In this document: positions 42,902 through 51,500 of the stretch, piece by piece
Layout: each line of letters starts with the position of its first letter
How positions within the stretch are numbered: position 1 is the first letter of the stretch
Origin: an uncultured Anaerovibrio sp.
GTDB taxonomy: Bacteria > Bacillota > Negativicutes > Selenomonadales > Selenomonadaceae
NCBI GenBank assembly: GCA_902786545.1
Contig: CADACU010000006.1
Location: forward strand, 1-64,000
Length of the DNA stretch: 64,000 nucleotides
Direction of reading: 5' to 3'
Notes under the pieces: model-generated
Seen by the model: only the letters and a program-made list of their open reading frames with translations
Databases searched by the model: none
What the model was told of the DNA's origin: nothing
Made by a program: the position numbers and the translations under genes

Positions 42902-44611
42902 GTGCGAGCTACAAATCTTTATGCACCAACTTTAAGAGAGACCCCGGCAGAGGCCGAGGTAAAAAGCCATCAGCTGATGCTTCGGGCCGGTATGATACGG
43001 AAAGCGGCCGGGGGGTTATATACATATATGCCACTGGCCTGGCGTACATTGAAGAAAATCATGCAGATTGTCCGGGAGGAAATGGATGAAGCAGGTGGCC
43101 AGGAGATTGCCATGCCGATTGTTCAGCCATCAGAAATCTGGCAGGAAACCGGCCGGTGGTCCGTATATGGTGATGAGATGTTCAGAGTAGCTGACCGGCA
43201 CGGTCGTCAGTTCTGTCTTGGTCCAACCCATGAGGAAATGGTAACCACTCTTATACGGGATGAAGTTCGTTCTTATAAACAGTTGCCTTTAATGCTGTAC
43301 CAGATTCAGAACAAGTATCGGGATGAAATTCGTCCACGGTTTGGCCTCATGCGGGGGCGGGAGTTCATTATGAAAGACCTCTATTCCTTTGATAAGGATG
43401 AGGAGGGGATGAATGAGTCCTATAAGAAGATGTATGATGCTTATACTAGGGTATTTTCCCGGATGGGGCTGGAATTCAGACCGGTAGAGGCTGACAACGG
43501 TGCCATTGGCGGTGGTCATTCCCATGAGTTTACTGTATTGGCTGAAGCAGGTGAGTCTAACATTGCTTATTGCAGTAAATGTGATTATGCCGCGTCCGAT
43601 GAAAAGGCTGAGCTTAATGTAATTAAGGCAGCTGAGGAAGATATGAAGGAACTGGAAAAGGTTTCCACCCCGGGTGCACACACTATTGAAATGGTGGCTG
43701 ATTACCTGAAATTGCCATTGGACAAGACTATCAAGGCAGTGGCTTTCCAGAGTGAACACGATGAGCTGATTTTGGCCTTTGTGCGGGGGGATCATGAGGT
43801 CAATGATGTTAAGGTATTAAACCTATTTGATGATGTGATTGACTTGCATATGGCCACTGATGAGGCGATTGCCGCTGCTGGCGGAGTGGCTGGCTTTATG
43901 AGTCCGATTGGCTTAAAGGAAGGTACTAAGGTAGTGGTTGATGCCACTGTAATGGAAATGTACAATGCCTGTGCCGGGGCCAACGAGAAGGATATGCATT
44001 ATATCAATGTAAATCCAAAGCGGGATTTCAAGGATGTAATAACAGCAGATATCCGTATGGTAAAGGAGGGCGATGCCTGCCCACATTGTGGTGCTCCTTT
44101 GAAGATGACCAGAGGTATTGAGGCTGGCCAGGTATTTACCCTTGGTACCAAGTATTCCAAGGCCCTTCATGCGACTTTCCTGGATGAAAACGGTAAGGAA
44201 AAGCCTTTGGTTATGGGTTGCTACGGTATTGGCGTAAGCCGCACCATGGCGGCGGCCATCGAGCAGAATAATGATGAGAATGGCATTATTTGGCCGAAAG
44301 CCATTGCTCCGTTTGAGGTGGTTGTGGTACCGGTTAATGCCAAAAATGAAGATCAGCTGCGCATTTCTGAGGAGATATATCACGAATTGAAGACCAAGGG
44401 TGTAGATGTGCTGTTGGATGACCGTAAGGAACGGGCTGGTGTTAAATTCAAGGATGCTGACCTGATTGGTTACCCATTGCGGATCACTGTTGGGCCAAAA
44501 GCGGTGGAGGAAGATTCTGTGGAGCTGAAAATCCGTCGTAATGGTGATATGGTGAATGTGACTAAGGCAGATGCGGCAGCTAAGGCAGTGGAGCTGTTGG
44601 CGAAACTCTGA
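42902..44611 (+). CDS. proS: Prolyl-tRNA synthetase, bacterial type
   Basis: A 569-aa class II synthetase charging tRNA-Pro. Class II motifs are seen (QPSEIWQETGRW, then RPRFGLMRGREFIMKD and, late, GCYGIGVSRTM). The long insertion between motifs 2 and 3 (about residues 230-400) is the YbaK-type editing domain that marks the bacterial form. AGGAGG at 42888-42893 supports the GTG at 42902. It closes the uppS-to-proS run. tRNA-Pro(TGG), its substrate, is encoded at 28.6 kb. No T-box leader is seen. Confidence 0.96.
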   Translation: MRATNLYAPTLRETPAEAEVKSHQLMLRAGMIRKAAGGLYTYMPLAWRTLKKIMQIVREEMDEAGGQEIAMPIVQPSEIWQETGRWSVYGDEMFRVADRHGRQFCLGPTHEEMVTTLIRDEVRSYKQLPLMLYQIQNKYRDEIRPRFGLMRGREFIMKDLYSFDKDEEGMNESYKKMYDAYTRVFSRMGLEFRPVEADNGAIGGGHSHEFTVLAEAGESNIAYCSKCDYAASDEKAELNVIKAAEEDMKELEKVSTPGAHTIEMVADYLKLPLDKTIKAVAFQSEHDELILAFVRGDHEVNDVKVLNLFDDVIDLHMATDEAIAAAGGVAGFMSPIGLKEGTKVVVDATVMEMYNACAGANEKDMHYINVNPKRDFKDVITADIRMVKEGDACPHCGAPLKMTRGIEAGQVFTLGTKYSKALHATFLDENGKEKPLVMGCYGIGVSRTMAAAIEQNNDENGIIWPKAIAPFEVVVVPVNAKNEDQLRISEEIYHELKTKGVDVLLDDRKERAGVKFKDADLIGYPLRITVGPKAVEEDSVELKIRRNGDMVNVTKADAAAKAVELLAKL

Positions 44612-44775
44612 TAAAAAGATTAGCTTTATTTTTGATCTGTCTGATTTTGACTATCAGCATACTGTCATGTGGGGGGATGAGCCTAATGAAAAATGCTGGT
44701 ATATCAGTGAAGGCATTGACAAAATAAGACCGTTTGTGGGATATTTAAACGGTAAATATTGCCAAGGTAATTTTC

Positions 44776-44804
44776 TTGACAAACCATATAACGGTGGCTA
44801 TAAT
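44776..44804 (+). promoter_or_regulatory. Perfect sigma-A promoter before yceD-rpmF
   Basis: TTGACA (44776-44781), 17-bp spacer, TATAAT (44799-44804): both hexamers are exact consensus. The predicted start is about 44811, right at the GAGGT ribosome site region, so the leader is very short. The preceding 44612-44775 has no gene I can support. Confidence 0.85.
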
Positions 44805-44823
44805 AAATGAGGTCGATATTTAT

Positions 44824-45336
44824 ATGATGAAAATTGATATAAAAGAAGCCGATAAAAAGCTTGGTTTAGCGGTTCCTTTCCAGTTTTTGGCCAAGGCTGA
44901 GGACATCGGTGCTACTCATGACGATTATTCCTTTGATGGGGATATTGAAGTCAAGGGAGAGCTGGTGGCAACTGGTAGGGGATACCGGGTGAGTGGACAG
45001 ATTTCCTGTACCAAATCCTTTGTCTGTGATCGTTGTTTGGAGCAAGCCTCCCAACAGCAGACCCATGACTTTGATGAGGAGTATCAAAAACGGGGATCTG
45101 GCTATTCGGAAGATAACCAGGATGTGAATTATTTTGATGGTGATCAGGTGGATATTTCTTCGATGATTAGAGATGTACTGCTGTCCGATCAGCCGTTAAA
45201 TAATATATGCAACGCTGATTGTCGCGGTCTGTGCCTGAAGTGTGGTGCAAACCTCAATCATGGCGATTGTGGCTGTGACCGTACCGTTATTGACCCAAGA
45301 CTGGCGGCATTGCAGCAATTATTGATTAAGAAATAA
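44824..45336 (+). CDS. yceD: YceD/DUF177 family protein (23S rRNA accumulation protein)
   Basis: A 170-aa protein of the DUF177/YceD family, encoded next to rpmF across bacteria and linked to 23S rRNA accumulation in E. coli. It has a CDRCLEQ pair after SGQISCTKSFV and a C-terminal cysteine-rich patch CRGLCLKCGANLN, then CGC, probably metal binding. The frame extends upstream to 44776, but that overlaps the promoter, so ATG 44824 (GAGGT at 44809-44813) is chosen. rpmF follows after 43 bp and is co-transcribed. Confidence 0.9.
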   Translation: MMKIDIKEADKKLGLAVPFQFLAKAEDIGATHDDYSFDGDIEVKGELVATGRGYRVSGQISCTKSFVCDRCLEQASQQQTHDFDEEYQKRGSGYSEDNQDVNYFDGDQVDISSMIRDVLLSDQPLNNICNADCRGLCLKCGANLNHGDCGCDRTVIDPRLAALQQLLIKK

Positions 45337-45379
45337 TTCTACTTTATTGAGTGTATTTCGTTAAGGAGGTGTATCCTAA

Positions 45380-45559
45380 ATGGCAGTACCAAAGCGTAAA
45401 ATGTCTAAGGCTCGTCGTGATTCCCGTCGTGCCAACTGGAAGTTAGAGGTTCCTGGTTTCGTTGAGTGCCCACAGTGCCACGAGCCAAAGATGCCTCATC
45501 ATGTTTGCACAGAGTGTGGTTACTATGATGGCAAGGAAGTTATTTCCGCAGCTGAATAA
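45380..45559 (+). CDS. rpmF: 50S ribosomal protein L32
   Basis: A 59-aa protein starting MAVPKRKMSKARRDSRRA, the standard L32 N-terminus. It carries a zinc ribbon of the form CPQCH ... CTECG, so this is the zinc-binding (C+) version. AAGGAGGT at 45363-45370 precedes the ATG. The order yceD-rpmF-fapR/plsX-fabH is conserved in many bacteria and couples ribosome and lipid synthesis. A strong terminator follows, separating it from fapR. Confidence 0.97.
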   Translation: MAVPKRKMSKARRDSRRANWKLEVPGFVECPQCHEPKMPHHVCTECGYYDGKEVISAAE

Positions 45560-45569
45560 TTGACTGCTG

Positions 45570-45600
45570 AATGGGCAGGCTAACAGCCTGCCCATTTTTA
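45570..45600 (+). terminator. Intrinsic terminator after rpmF
   Basis: An 11-bp stem AATGGGCAGGC (45570-45580) / GCCTGCCCATT (45586-45596) with a 5-base loop and TTTTTA end. Confidence 0.92.
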
Positions 45601-45670
45601 ATGCAGTGCAGGAAAACAGGCAGTAAATTGTACATATAATTCAAAAAATTAGTAGCTGATAATATTTTTC

Positions 45671-45699
45671 TTGCCTTTTACAATAATTCTATATATAAT
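45671..45699 (+). promoter_or_regulatory. Promoter of the fapR fatty-acid operon
   Basis: TTGCCT (45671-45676), 17-bp spacer, TATAAT (45694-45699). The start is expected near 45706, inside or next to the inverted repeat at 45708-45727. Confidence 0.75.
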
Positions 45700-45707
45700 C
45701 ATATAAG

Positions 45708-45727
45708 TTAGTAGTAGGTGGTACTAA
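45708..45727. promoter_or_regulatory. Candidate FapR operator
   Basis: TTAGTA (45708-45713), 8-base spacer, TACTAA (45722-45727): an inverted repeat with the same half-sites as known FapR boxes of Bacilli, though with a longer spacer than I recall for the classic site. It lies just downstream of the -10 box of the operon whose first gene is fapR, as expected for malonyl-CoA-responsive autoregulation. The remaining spacer up to 45887 holds nothing else I can support. Confidence 0.65.
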
Positions 45728-45887
45728 TTTTTGCGGACAGTTGAAATGCAAGTTATTGCAGGATGTCGGATTACCAAAGGGATTGATGGGTTAAGGGATG
45801 AATTCATTTGTTAAGCTGACAACCTGTGATGGTTGGAATGTTTGATTGTTTATGGTAATATGATAGTGTTGTTGTAAGGTGAGAAAT

Positions 45888-46448
45888 ATGGCGCGTGTAA
45901 AGAAACAGGAAAGACACGAAATTTTGAAGCGTCAGGTCAACGAAAAACCTTTTCTGACCGATGAGGAATTGTCCAAGCTGTTGAAGGTCAGCATTCAGAC
46001 TATTAGGCTGGATCGGACCGAATTGGGAATTCCGGAGGTGCGCGAACGAATCCGGAAGGTAGCCCAGGAAGCTCGGGAGAAGGTCACCACCATTGAAAAG
46101 GATGATTTGGTGGGGGAGCTTATCGAGTTGGAACCGGGCCATTCAGGGGTTTCCCTCTTGAAGGTAACTGATGATATGGTGTTTGCCAAGAATCAGATTG
46201 CCAAGGGCCATTATATTTTTTCACAGGCCAATTCATTGGCTTTGGCTCTGATTGATGCCCCAATGGCAGTTACCGGCGTGGCAAATATCAAGTACAAGGT
46301 TCCGGTAAAGGTTGGCGAAATGCTGGTTGCTACTGCTGAGGTTATAAGACAGCGTCGCAACAAATTCTTTGTCTGGGTGAAGACGAGAAATGACCACGAA
46401 GAAGTTTTTCGGGCCAAGTTTATTGTAGTTTCGTTGACTGAAGGATAA
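45888..46448 (+). CDS. fapR: Fatty acid and phospholipid biosynthesis regulator FapR
   Basis: A 186-aa transcription factor that senses malonyl-CoA and represses lipid synthesis genes. The N-terminal helix-turn-helix is FLTDEELSKLLKVSIQTIRL (about 23-42). A hot-dog-fold effector domain follows (about 95-185) with FSQANSLALALIDAPMAVTG. AAGGTG at 45876-45881 supports ATG 45888 rather than the upstream GTG at 45879. It leads the operon it is predicted to control, with a FapR-like operator at its promoter. Confidence 0.93.
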   Translation: MARVKKQERHEILKRQVNEKPFLTDEELSKLLKVSIQTIRLDRTELGIPEVRERIRKVAQEAREKVTTIEKDDLVGELIELEPGHSGVSLLKVTDDMVFAKNQIAKGHYIFSQANSLALALIDAPMAVTGVANIKYKVPVKVGEMLVATAEVIRQRRNKFFVWVKTRNDHEEVFRAKFIVVSLTEG

Positions 46449-46464
46449 TTTAGGAGGCTTAAAA

Positions 46465-47493
46465 TTGAAACTTGCAGTAGATGCAATGGGCGGGGATTAC
46501 GCACCAAAGCAGATCGTTATGGGGGCAATTGAAGCCGCAAAGAAATATGATTGTGAAATTGTTCTGGTTGGAGATCAGGAACAAATTGAAGCTGAGCTAA
46601 GGGCGAATGATGCTCAGAATATAAAAAATATCTCAATTCACCATACCACTCAAGTCATTGAAATGGGTGAACATCCGGTGGATGCCATAAGAAAGAAGAA
46701 AGACTCCAGCCTGGTGGTGGCCACCAGGTTGGTAAAGAGCGGTGAGTGTGATGGAGTTGTTTCGGCGGGAAGTACTGGCGCAGCAACGGCAGCAGCTAAG
46801 TTGCTGCTCCGCACCATAAAAGGGGTGGACCGTCCATCTATTGCGACACCATTACCTACTTCCGATGGTTTGGTACTGCTTTTGGATTCCGGGGCCATTG
46901 TGGACAGTAAACCGAGGGATTTGACTGAGATGGCACTTATGGGTTCCATTTACAGTCAATATGTCTATGGGATAAAAAATCCAAAGGTGGGGCTGTTAAA
47001 TGTAGGTGAAGAGGAAACCAAGGGCAATAAGAAGGTCCAGACAACTTATCCTATGCTGAAGAGTATGGATTCCATAAATTTCATCGGAAATGTTGAAGGC
47101 CGGGATATACCAACAGGTATGGCTGATGTGGTAATTTGTGATGGATTTGTTGGTAATATTGTGTTAAAATTTGCAGAGGGTTTGGCAGTAACCTTGCTTG
47201 ACCTTATCAAAGATGCCATTAAAAACGGCGGTGTGCTGGCCAGACTGGGGGCCTTTTTGGTTATGCCGGCCCTTAAAAAGCTGGGCAAGCGTCTGGATGT
47301 TACCGAATATGGTGGTGCACCTTTGCTGGGAGTTAATGGCTGCTGTATAATTTGTCATGGCTCCTCCACTGCTAAATCTATTTGCAGTGCCATCAATGTG
47401 GCCAACGAATATGTTAAGGGCAATGTGGTTGAACGCATAAGAGATAGTATAGAGAAGGAGGAGATGCTCAAGAATGACAGCGAAACAATTTAA
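46465..47493 (+). CDS. plsX: Phosphate acyltransferase PlsX
   Basis: A 342-aa peripheral membrane enzyme that converts acyl-ACP to acyl-phosphate, starting phosphatidic acid synthesis with PlsY. The start KLAVDAMGGDYAPKQIV and the blocks GSTGAATAAA and ICDGFVGNIVLKFAEG are diagnostic. TAGGAGG at 46451-46457 supports the TTG start. The gene overlaps fabH by 20 bp. In FapR-controlled operons plsX is the typical second gene. Confidence 0.95.
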   Translation: MKLAVDAMGGDYAPKQIVMGAIEAAKKYDCEIVLVGDQEQIEAELRANDAQNIKNISIHHTTQVIEMGEHPVDAIRKKKDSSLVVATRLVKSGECDGVVSAGSTGAATAAAKLLLRTIKGVDRPSIATPLPTSDGLVLLLDSGAIVDSKPRDLTEMALMGSIYSQYVYGIKNPKVGLLNVGEEETKGNKKVQTTYPMLKSMDSINFIGNVEGRDIPTGMADVVICDGFVGNIVLKFAEGLAVTLLDLIKDAIKNGGVLARLGAFLVMPALKKLGKRLDVTEYGGAPLLGVNGCCIICHGSSTAKSICSAINVANEYVKGNVVERIRDSIEKEEMLKNDSETI

Positions 47494-48478
47494 TGCGGGA
47501 ATATTGGGTACAGGTTACTATCTCCCGGAAAAGATACTCACAAACAGCGATTTGGAAAAGATCGTTGATACAAGTGATGAGTGGATTACTGAGAGAACTG
47601 GAATTAAAGAGCGCCGGATTGCGGCTGATGATGTAGCTACATCGGATTTGGCAATCAAGGCAGCTGAAATGGCCCTGAAGGATGCCAATGTATCTCCAGA
47701 GGATCTCGATCTAATAATTGTAGCTACATTGACCTCTGACCGGATTATCCCATCTACTGCGTGTATGATACAGGACCGGCTGGGGGCCAAAAAAGCGGCA
47801 GCCTTTGATTTGTCCGCCGCTTGTGCCGGATTTGCCTATGGACTTACAGTGGCGTCTCAGTTCATTGAGTGCGGCGCCTACAAGAAGACCTTGGTAATTG
47901 GGGCAGAAACTCTTTCAAAATATATAAATTGGGAAGACCGCAACACTTGCGTGCTGTTTGGTGATGGCGCCGGCGCAGCAGTGTTGGGACCAGTGGAGGA
48001 AGGCTACGGACTCCTGGGCTTTGATCTGGGCAGTGACGGTTCTGGCGGTGACGCTATTCAGATACCGTCCAGCGGCAGTGCTATGCCGGTGAGCAAGGAC
48101 TCCATTGACCAAAGACTTAATCTCATCCATATGAATGGTAAAGAAGTATTCAAATTTGCTGTTAAGGCAATGGGAAATACCGTTAAGCGTTCTTTGGAAA
48201 ACATTGGCATGAAGCAGGAAGAGATTGATTGGCTGGTGCCACATCAGGCCAACATCCGTATCATAAACTCTGCTGCCAAGCGTTTGAAGATGCCAATGGA
48301 TAAGGTTGTAGTTAATATTCATAAGTATGGAAATATGTCGGCGGCCTGCATACCGATTGCATTGGCTGAGGCTGCTGCTGAGAAGCGCTTTAAGAAAGGC
48401 GATATAATAGCACTGTCTGGTTTCGGCGCGGGTCTTACCTGGGCGTCATGCATTATCAGGTGGTCTAAGGAGGATTAA
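47474..48478 (+). CDS. fabH: Beta-ketoacyl-ACP synthase III FabH
   Basis: A 334-aa condensing enzyme that starts fatty-acid synthesis from acyl-CoA and malonyl-ACP. The catalytic triad is complete: C117 in AACAGF, H257 in VPHQANIRI, N287 in YGNMSAACIP. AGGAGGA at 47458-47464, inside plsX, supports ATG 47474. It overlaps plsX by 20 bp and precedes fabK by 1 bp. Branched or straight primer preference cannot be read from sequence. Confidence 0.96.
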   Translation: MTAKQFNAGILGTGYYLPEKILTNSDLEKIVDTSDEWITERTGIKERRIAADDVATSDLAIKAAEMALKDANVSPEDLDLIIVATLTSDRIIPSTACMIQDRLGAKKAAAFDLSAACAGFAYGLTVASQFIECGAYKKTLVIGAETLSKYINWEDRNTCVLFGDGAGAAVLGPVEEGYGLLGFDLGSDGSGGDAIQIPSSGSAMPVSKDSIDQRLNLIHMNGKEVFKFAVKAMGNTVKRSLENIGMKQEEIDWLVPHQANIRIINSAAKRLKMPMDKVVVNIHKYGNMSAACIPIALAEAAAEKRFKKGDIIALSGFGAGLTWASCIIRWSKED

Positions 48479-48479
48479 C

Positions 48480-49427
48480 ATGTTTGAGGAAAATGCCATT
48501 TGTAAATTATTAAATATTAAATACCCTATTTTCCAGGGTGGTATGGCATGGATTGGTACAGCTGAGCTGGCTTCCGCTGTTTCCAACGCAGGTGGTCTGG
48601 GCATTATTGGTGCCGGACATATGCCGCCGGACATTCTCAGGGCAGAAATTCAGAAGACCAAAAAGTGGACTGATAAGCCATTTGGTGTAAATATAATGCT
48701 GATGTCTCCTTTTGTTAAGGAGGTTATGCAGGTGGTTGTGGACGAGCGGGTTCCAGTGGTTACTACTGGCGCCGGCAATCCAGCTGAATATCTGCCAGCA
48801 TTAAAGGAAATTGGCACCAAGGTTATTCCTGTGGTGGCTTCCGTAGCCTTGGCAAAGCGTTTGGTGCGTTCCGGCGTGGATGCAGTTATTGCCGAGGGTA
48901 CTGAATCCGGCGGTCACATTGGTGACATTACTACTATGGCATTGGTTCCACAGGTAGTTGATGCCGTTGATGTTCCGGTAATTGCTGCCGGCGGTATCGG
49001 TGATTCCCGTGGTATTGCTGCGGCTATTGCTTTGGGTGCTTCCGGTGTTCAGATGGGCTCAAGATTTGTTGTATCCGAAGAGTGTATTGCTCATGAAAAT
49101 TATAAAAATCTGGTTTTGAAGGCAAAGGACCGTTCTACCGTGGTTACTGGCCGTTCTACCGGTCATCCTGTCCGGGTTATCAGCAATAAGATGACCCGTG
49201 AATATGCTGAGATGGAAGCCAGACAGGCAAGTGTTGAAGAACTGGAGAAGTTCGGCGCTGGCCGTCTGAATTTGGCTACTCATAAGGGTGATGTGGAAAA
49301 CGGTTCCGTAATGATTGGCCAGATTTCCGGTATGTTTGATGACATTAAGCCTGTTGCTAAAATCATTGAGGATTTGGTAGCTGGTCTTAATCCAGTCAAG
49401 GATCGAATTAACGATTTCGTTAAATAA
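48480..49427 (+). CDS. fabK: Enoyl-ACP reductase II FabK (FMN-dependent)
   Basis: A 315-aa FMN-binding TIM-barrel reductase for the last step of the elongation cycle. The start KYPIFQGGMAWIGTAELASA, the EGTESGGHIGD loop with the catalytic histidine, and the phosphate-binding AAGGIGDSRGIAAA (short pieces) are typical of FabK. FabK enzymes are insensitive to triclosan, unlike FabI, which is not seen here. AAGGAGG at 48468-48474 precedes the ATG. A second related gene occurs at 51501, after acpP. Confidence 0.93.
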   Translation: MFEENAICKLLNIKYPIFQGGMAWIGTAELASAVSNAGGLGIIGAGHMPPDILRAEIQKTKKWTDKPFGVNIMLMSPFVKEVMQVVVDERVPVVTTGAGNPAEYLPALKEIGTKVIPVVASVALAKRLVRSGVDAVIAEGTESGGHIGDITTMALVPQVVDAVDVPVIAAGGIGDSRGIAAAIALGASGVQMGSRFVVSEECIAHENYKNLVLKAKDRSTVVTGRSTGHPVRVISNKMTREYAEMEARQASVEELEKFGAGRLNLATHKGDVENGSVMIGQISGMFDDIKPVAKIIEDLVAGLNPVKDRINDFVK

Positions 49428-49448
49428 TTTTGCTATGGAGAATTAAAA

Positions 49449-50390
49449 ATGAGTAAACTTGCATTTGTTTTCCCTGGTCAGGGAGCACAGAAGGTTGGTA
49501 TGGGCAAGGATTTCTATGACCACTATGATGTGGCCAAGAAGCTGTTCAAGGAAGCTGATGAGGCACTTGGTTATTCCATTATGAAGATGTGTTTCGAGGG
49601 TCCGGAAGAGGATTTGAAGCTTACTGCCAATACCCAGCCGGCTATTCTTACCATCAGCTGCATTGCCAACGAAATTCTTAAGGAAAATGGCATTCAGCCT
49701 GATATTACAGGAGGTCACAGCCTGGGTGAGTATTCCGCTCTGGTAGCCGCTGGCGTGCTTAAGTTCCAGGATGCGGTATCACTGGTACATAAGCGTGGTG
49801 AATTTATGCAGGAGGCTGTTCCGGTTGGTGAAGGCGGAATGGCAGCCATTATCGGTGTTGATAGAGATAAAATTATAGAGATTTGCGGAAAAATTAACTC
49901 CGAAAGTCCTGTTCAGGCCGTAAACTTGAATTGCCCTGGACAGACGGTAATTGCCGGTGCTACTGCTGGTGTGGAAAAGGCTGTGGAAGAGCTGAAGGCA
50001 GCTGGTGCCAAGAAGGCGGTTATTTTACCTGTAAGTGCCCCATTCCACAGCACTCTTATGAAGCCTGCTGCTGAAAAGCTGGCTGTTGAGCTGGATAAGG
50101 TTACCTTGTCAGATGCTAAAATTCCAGTAGTTGTTAATGTTAATGCCCACATTTTAACCAATGCAGACGAGCTCAAGGCAAGTCTGGTTGCTCAGGCGGC
50201 CAGCCCGGTTCTTTGGGAGGACTGCGTTGCCCAGATGCAGGCATTTGGTGCCAATACTCTGTTGGAGGCTGGCCCAGGCAAGACACTGTGCGGCTTTAAT
50301 CGGCGTATTGACAAGGAAATTAAGAGCCTTAATGTTGAGGATGTTGAGTCATTGGAAAAAACGCTTGACTATTTCAAGGAGGTTCGTTAA
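49449..50390 (+). CDS. fabD: Malonyl-CoA:ACP transacylase FabD
   Basis: A 313-aa enzyme that loads malonyl groups on ACP. The nucleophile S91 is in GGHSLGEYSAL, preceded by the FPGQGAQKVGMGKD start. The catalytic histidine is in SAPFHSTLMKPA near residue 200. It sits between fabK and fabG with a one-base gap before fabG. Product malonyl-ACP is used by FabH and FabF in the same operon; FapR senses the malonyl-CoA substrate. Length and residues are standard. Confidence 0.96.
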   Translation: MSKLAFVFPGQGAQKVGMGKDFYDHYDVAKKLFKEADEALGYSIMKMCFEGPEEDLKLTANTQPAILTISCIANEILKENGIQPDITGGHSLGEYSALVAAGVLKFQDAVSLVHKRGEFMQEAVPVGEGGMAAIIGVDRDKIIEICGKINSESPVQAVNLNCPGQTVIAGATAGVEKAVEELKAAGAKKAVILPVSAPFHSTLMKPAAEKLAVELDKVTLSDAKIPVVVNVNAHILTNADELKASLVAQAASPVLWEDCVAQMQAFGANTLLEAGPGKTLCGFNRRIDKEIKSLNVEDVESLEKTLDYFKEVR

Positions 50391-50391
50391 T

Positions 50392-51135
50392 ATGCACTTA
50401 GATGGAAAGACAGCGCTTGTTACTGGCGGTTCCCGTGGGATAGGCCGGGCCATTGCTTTAAAACTGGCTTTCGAAGGAGCTGCAGTAGCTATTAACTATG
50501 CAGGCAATGCCAAGGCAGCTGAAGATGTTAAAGCAGCTATCGAAGCCGCTGGCGGTAAGGCCATGGTCGTTCAGGCGGATGTATCCAATGGCGAGGCCGT
50601 TGAGGCGATGGTCAAGGAAGTTGTCGATGCCTTTGGTGGTATTGATATTTTGGTTAATAATGCGGGTATTACCCGGGATGGTCTGCTTATGCGGATGAAG
50701 GAAGAGGATTGGGACGCAGTGCTGGACACCAACCTGAAGGGCGTGTTCTACTGTACCAAGGCTGTTTCCAAGCTGATGATGAAGAAGCGTTCCGGTCGCA
50801 TTGTAAATATGGCTTCTGTAGTTGGTCTCACCGGTAATGCCGGTCAGGCGAATTATGCGGCTGCTAAGGCCGGTATACTTGGTTTTTCCAAGTCTATGGC
50901 CAAGGAGCTTGCTTCCAGAGGTATTACAGTTAATATGGTTGCACCTGGCTATATCAATACAGATATGACTTCTGTATTGCCGGAAAAGGTGCGGGAGGCC
51001 ATGGTTGAAGGGATACCTATGGGGCGTGTTGGCAATCCGGAGGATGTGGCCAATGCTGTAAGCTTCCTGGTATCTGATGAAGCATCTTATATTACTGGCC
51101 AGGTCATCAATGTTGATGGCGGTATGGTTATGTAA
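50392..51135 (+). CDS. fabG: 3-oxoacyl-ACP reductase FabG
   Basis: A 247-aa short-chain dehydrogenase that reduces 3-ketoacyl-ACP with NADPH. The cofactor loop is GGSRGIGRA near residue 11, NNAG follows in the middle, and the catalytic residues are S142, Y155 and K159. The frame is open far upstream into fabD, but AAGGAGGT at 50377-50384 and the family start (HLDGKTALVTGG) fix ATG 50392. It ends YITGQVINVDGGMVM, the standard C-terminus. acpP follows after 40 bp. Confidence 0.97.
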   Translation: MHLDGKTALVTGGSRGIGRAIALKLAFEGAAVAINYAGNAKAAEDVKAAIEAAGGKAMVVQADVSNGEAVEAMVKEVVDAFGGIDILVNNAGITRDGLLMRMKEEDWDAVLDTNLKGVFYCTKAVSKLMMKKRSGRIVNMASVVGLTGNAGQANYAAAKAGILGFSKSMAKELASRGITVNMVAPGYINTDMTSVLPEKVREAMVEGIPMGRVGNPEDVANAVSFLVSDEASYITGQVINVDGGMVM

Positions 51136-51175
51136 TATGGATTATAGATGAACCTTGTTTAAGGAGGTGAACTAA

Positions 51176-51406
51176 ATGACAACTTTTGAAAAAGTAGTAG
51201 AGATCGTAGTTGATCAGTTGAGTGTTGATCCTGATGATGTAGCAATCGAGTCCACTTTCATCGATGATTTGGGTGCTGATTCTCTGGATATCGTTGAGCT
51301 CATCATGGCATTTGAGGAAGAGTTTGGTATTGAGATTCCAGATAGCGCGGCTGAAAAGATTAAGACTGTTCAGGATGTTGTAACTTTCATTGATCAGAAC
51401 AAATAA
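51176..51406 (+). CDS. acpP: Acyl carrier protein
   Basis: A 76-aa acidic four-helix protein that carries acyl chains on phosphopantetheine. The attachment serine is S36 in [19 protein letters not shown] precedes the ATG. Position between fabG and the second FabK-like gene, followed by fabF, is a typical fab operon arrangement. A long U-less hairpin follows (51429-51461). It is probably among the most highly expressed genes here. Confidence 0.98.
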   Translation: MTTFEKVVEIVVDQLSVDPDDVAIESTFIDDLGADSLDIVELIMAFEEEFGIEIPDSAAEKIKTVQDVVTFIDQNK

Positions 51407-51428
51407 GCTTTTGCGTCTTGCCTTTAAC

Positions 51429-51461
51429 GAAAGTCCCGTGAAATTATTTCGCGGGACTTTC
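51429..51461 (+). other. Long hairpin without U-tract after acpP
   Basis: A 10-bp stem GAAAGTCCCG (51429-51438) / CGGGACTTTC (51452-51461) extends inward to about 16 pairs (one G-U) around a TTA loop. The following bases are TAAAAAAGG, so it is not a standard terminator. It may stabilise the acpP mRNA end or act as a processing site. Confidence 0.6.
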
Positions 51462-51500
51462 TAAAAAAGGTGAGTACCGCCCATGAATGGAGGAGTAATT

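Noticed and set aside
44608..44730. A second frame in the same spacer that looks like a small lipoprotein (IKRLALFLICLILTISILSC)
   Set aside because: There is no ATG, GTG or TTG start with a ribosome site before the hydrophobic part; only a CTG is available. Too weak to annotate.
44571..44810. A 79-codon open frame overlapping the end of proS, with a protein-like C-terminal part (HTVMWGDEPNEKCWYISEG)
   Set aside because: It starts inside proS in another frame without a ribosome site, and its end runs through the consensus promoter at 44776-44804. Possibly a decayed gene, not supportable as a CDS.
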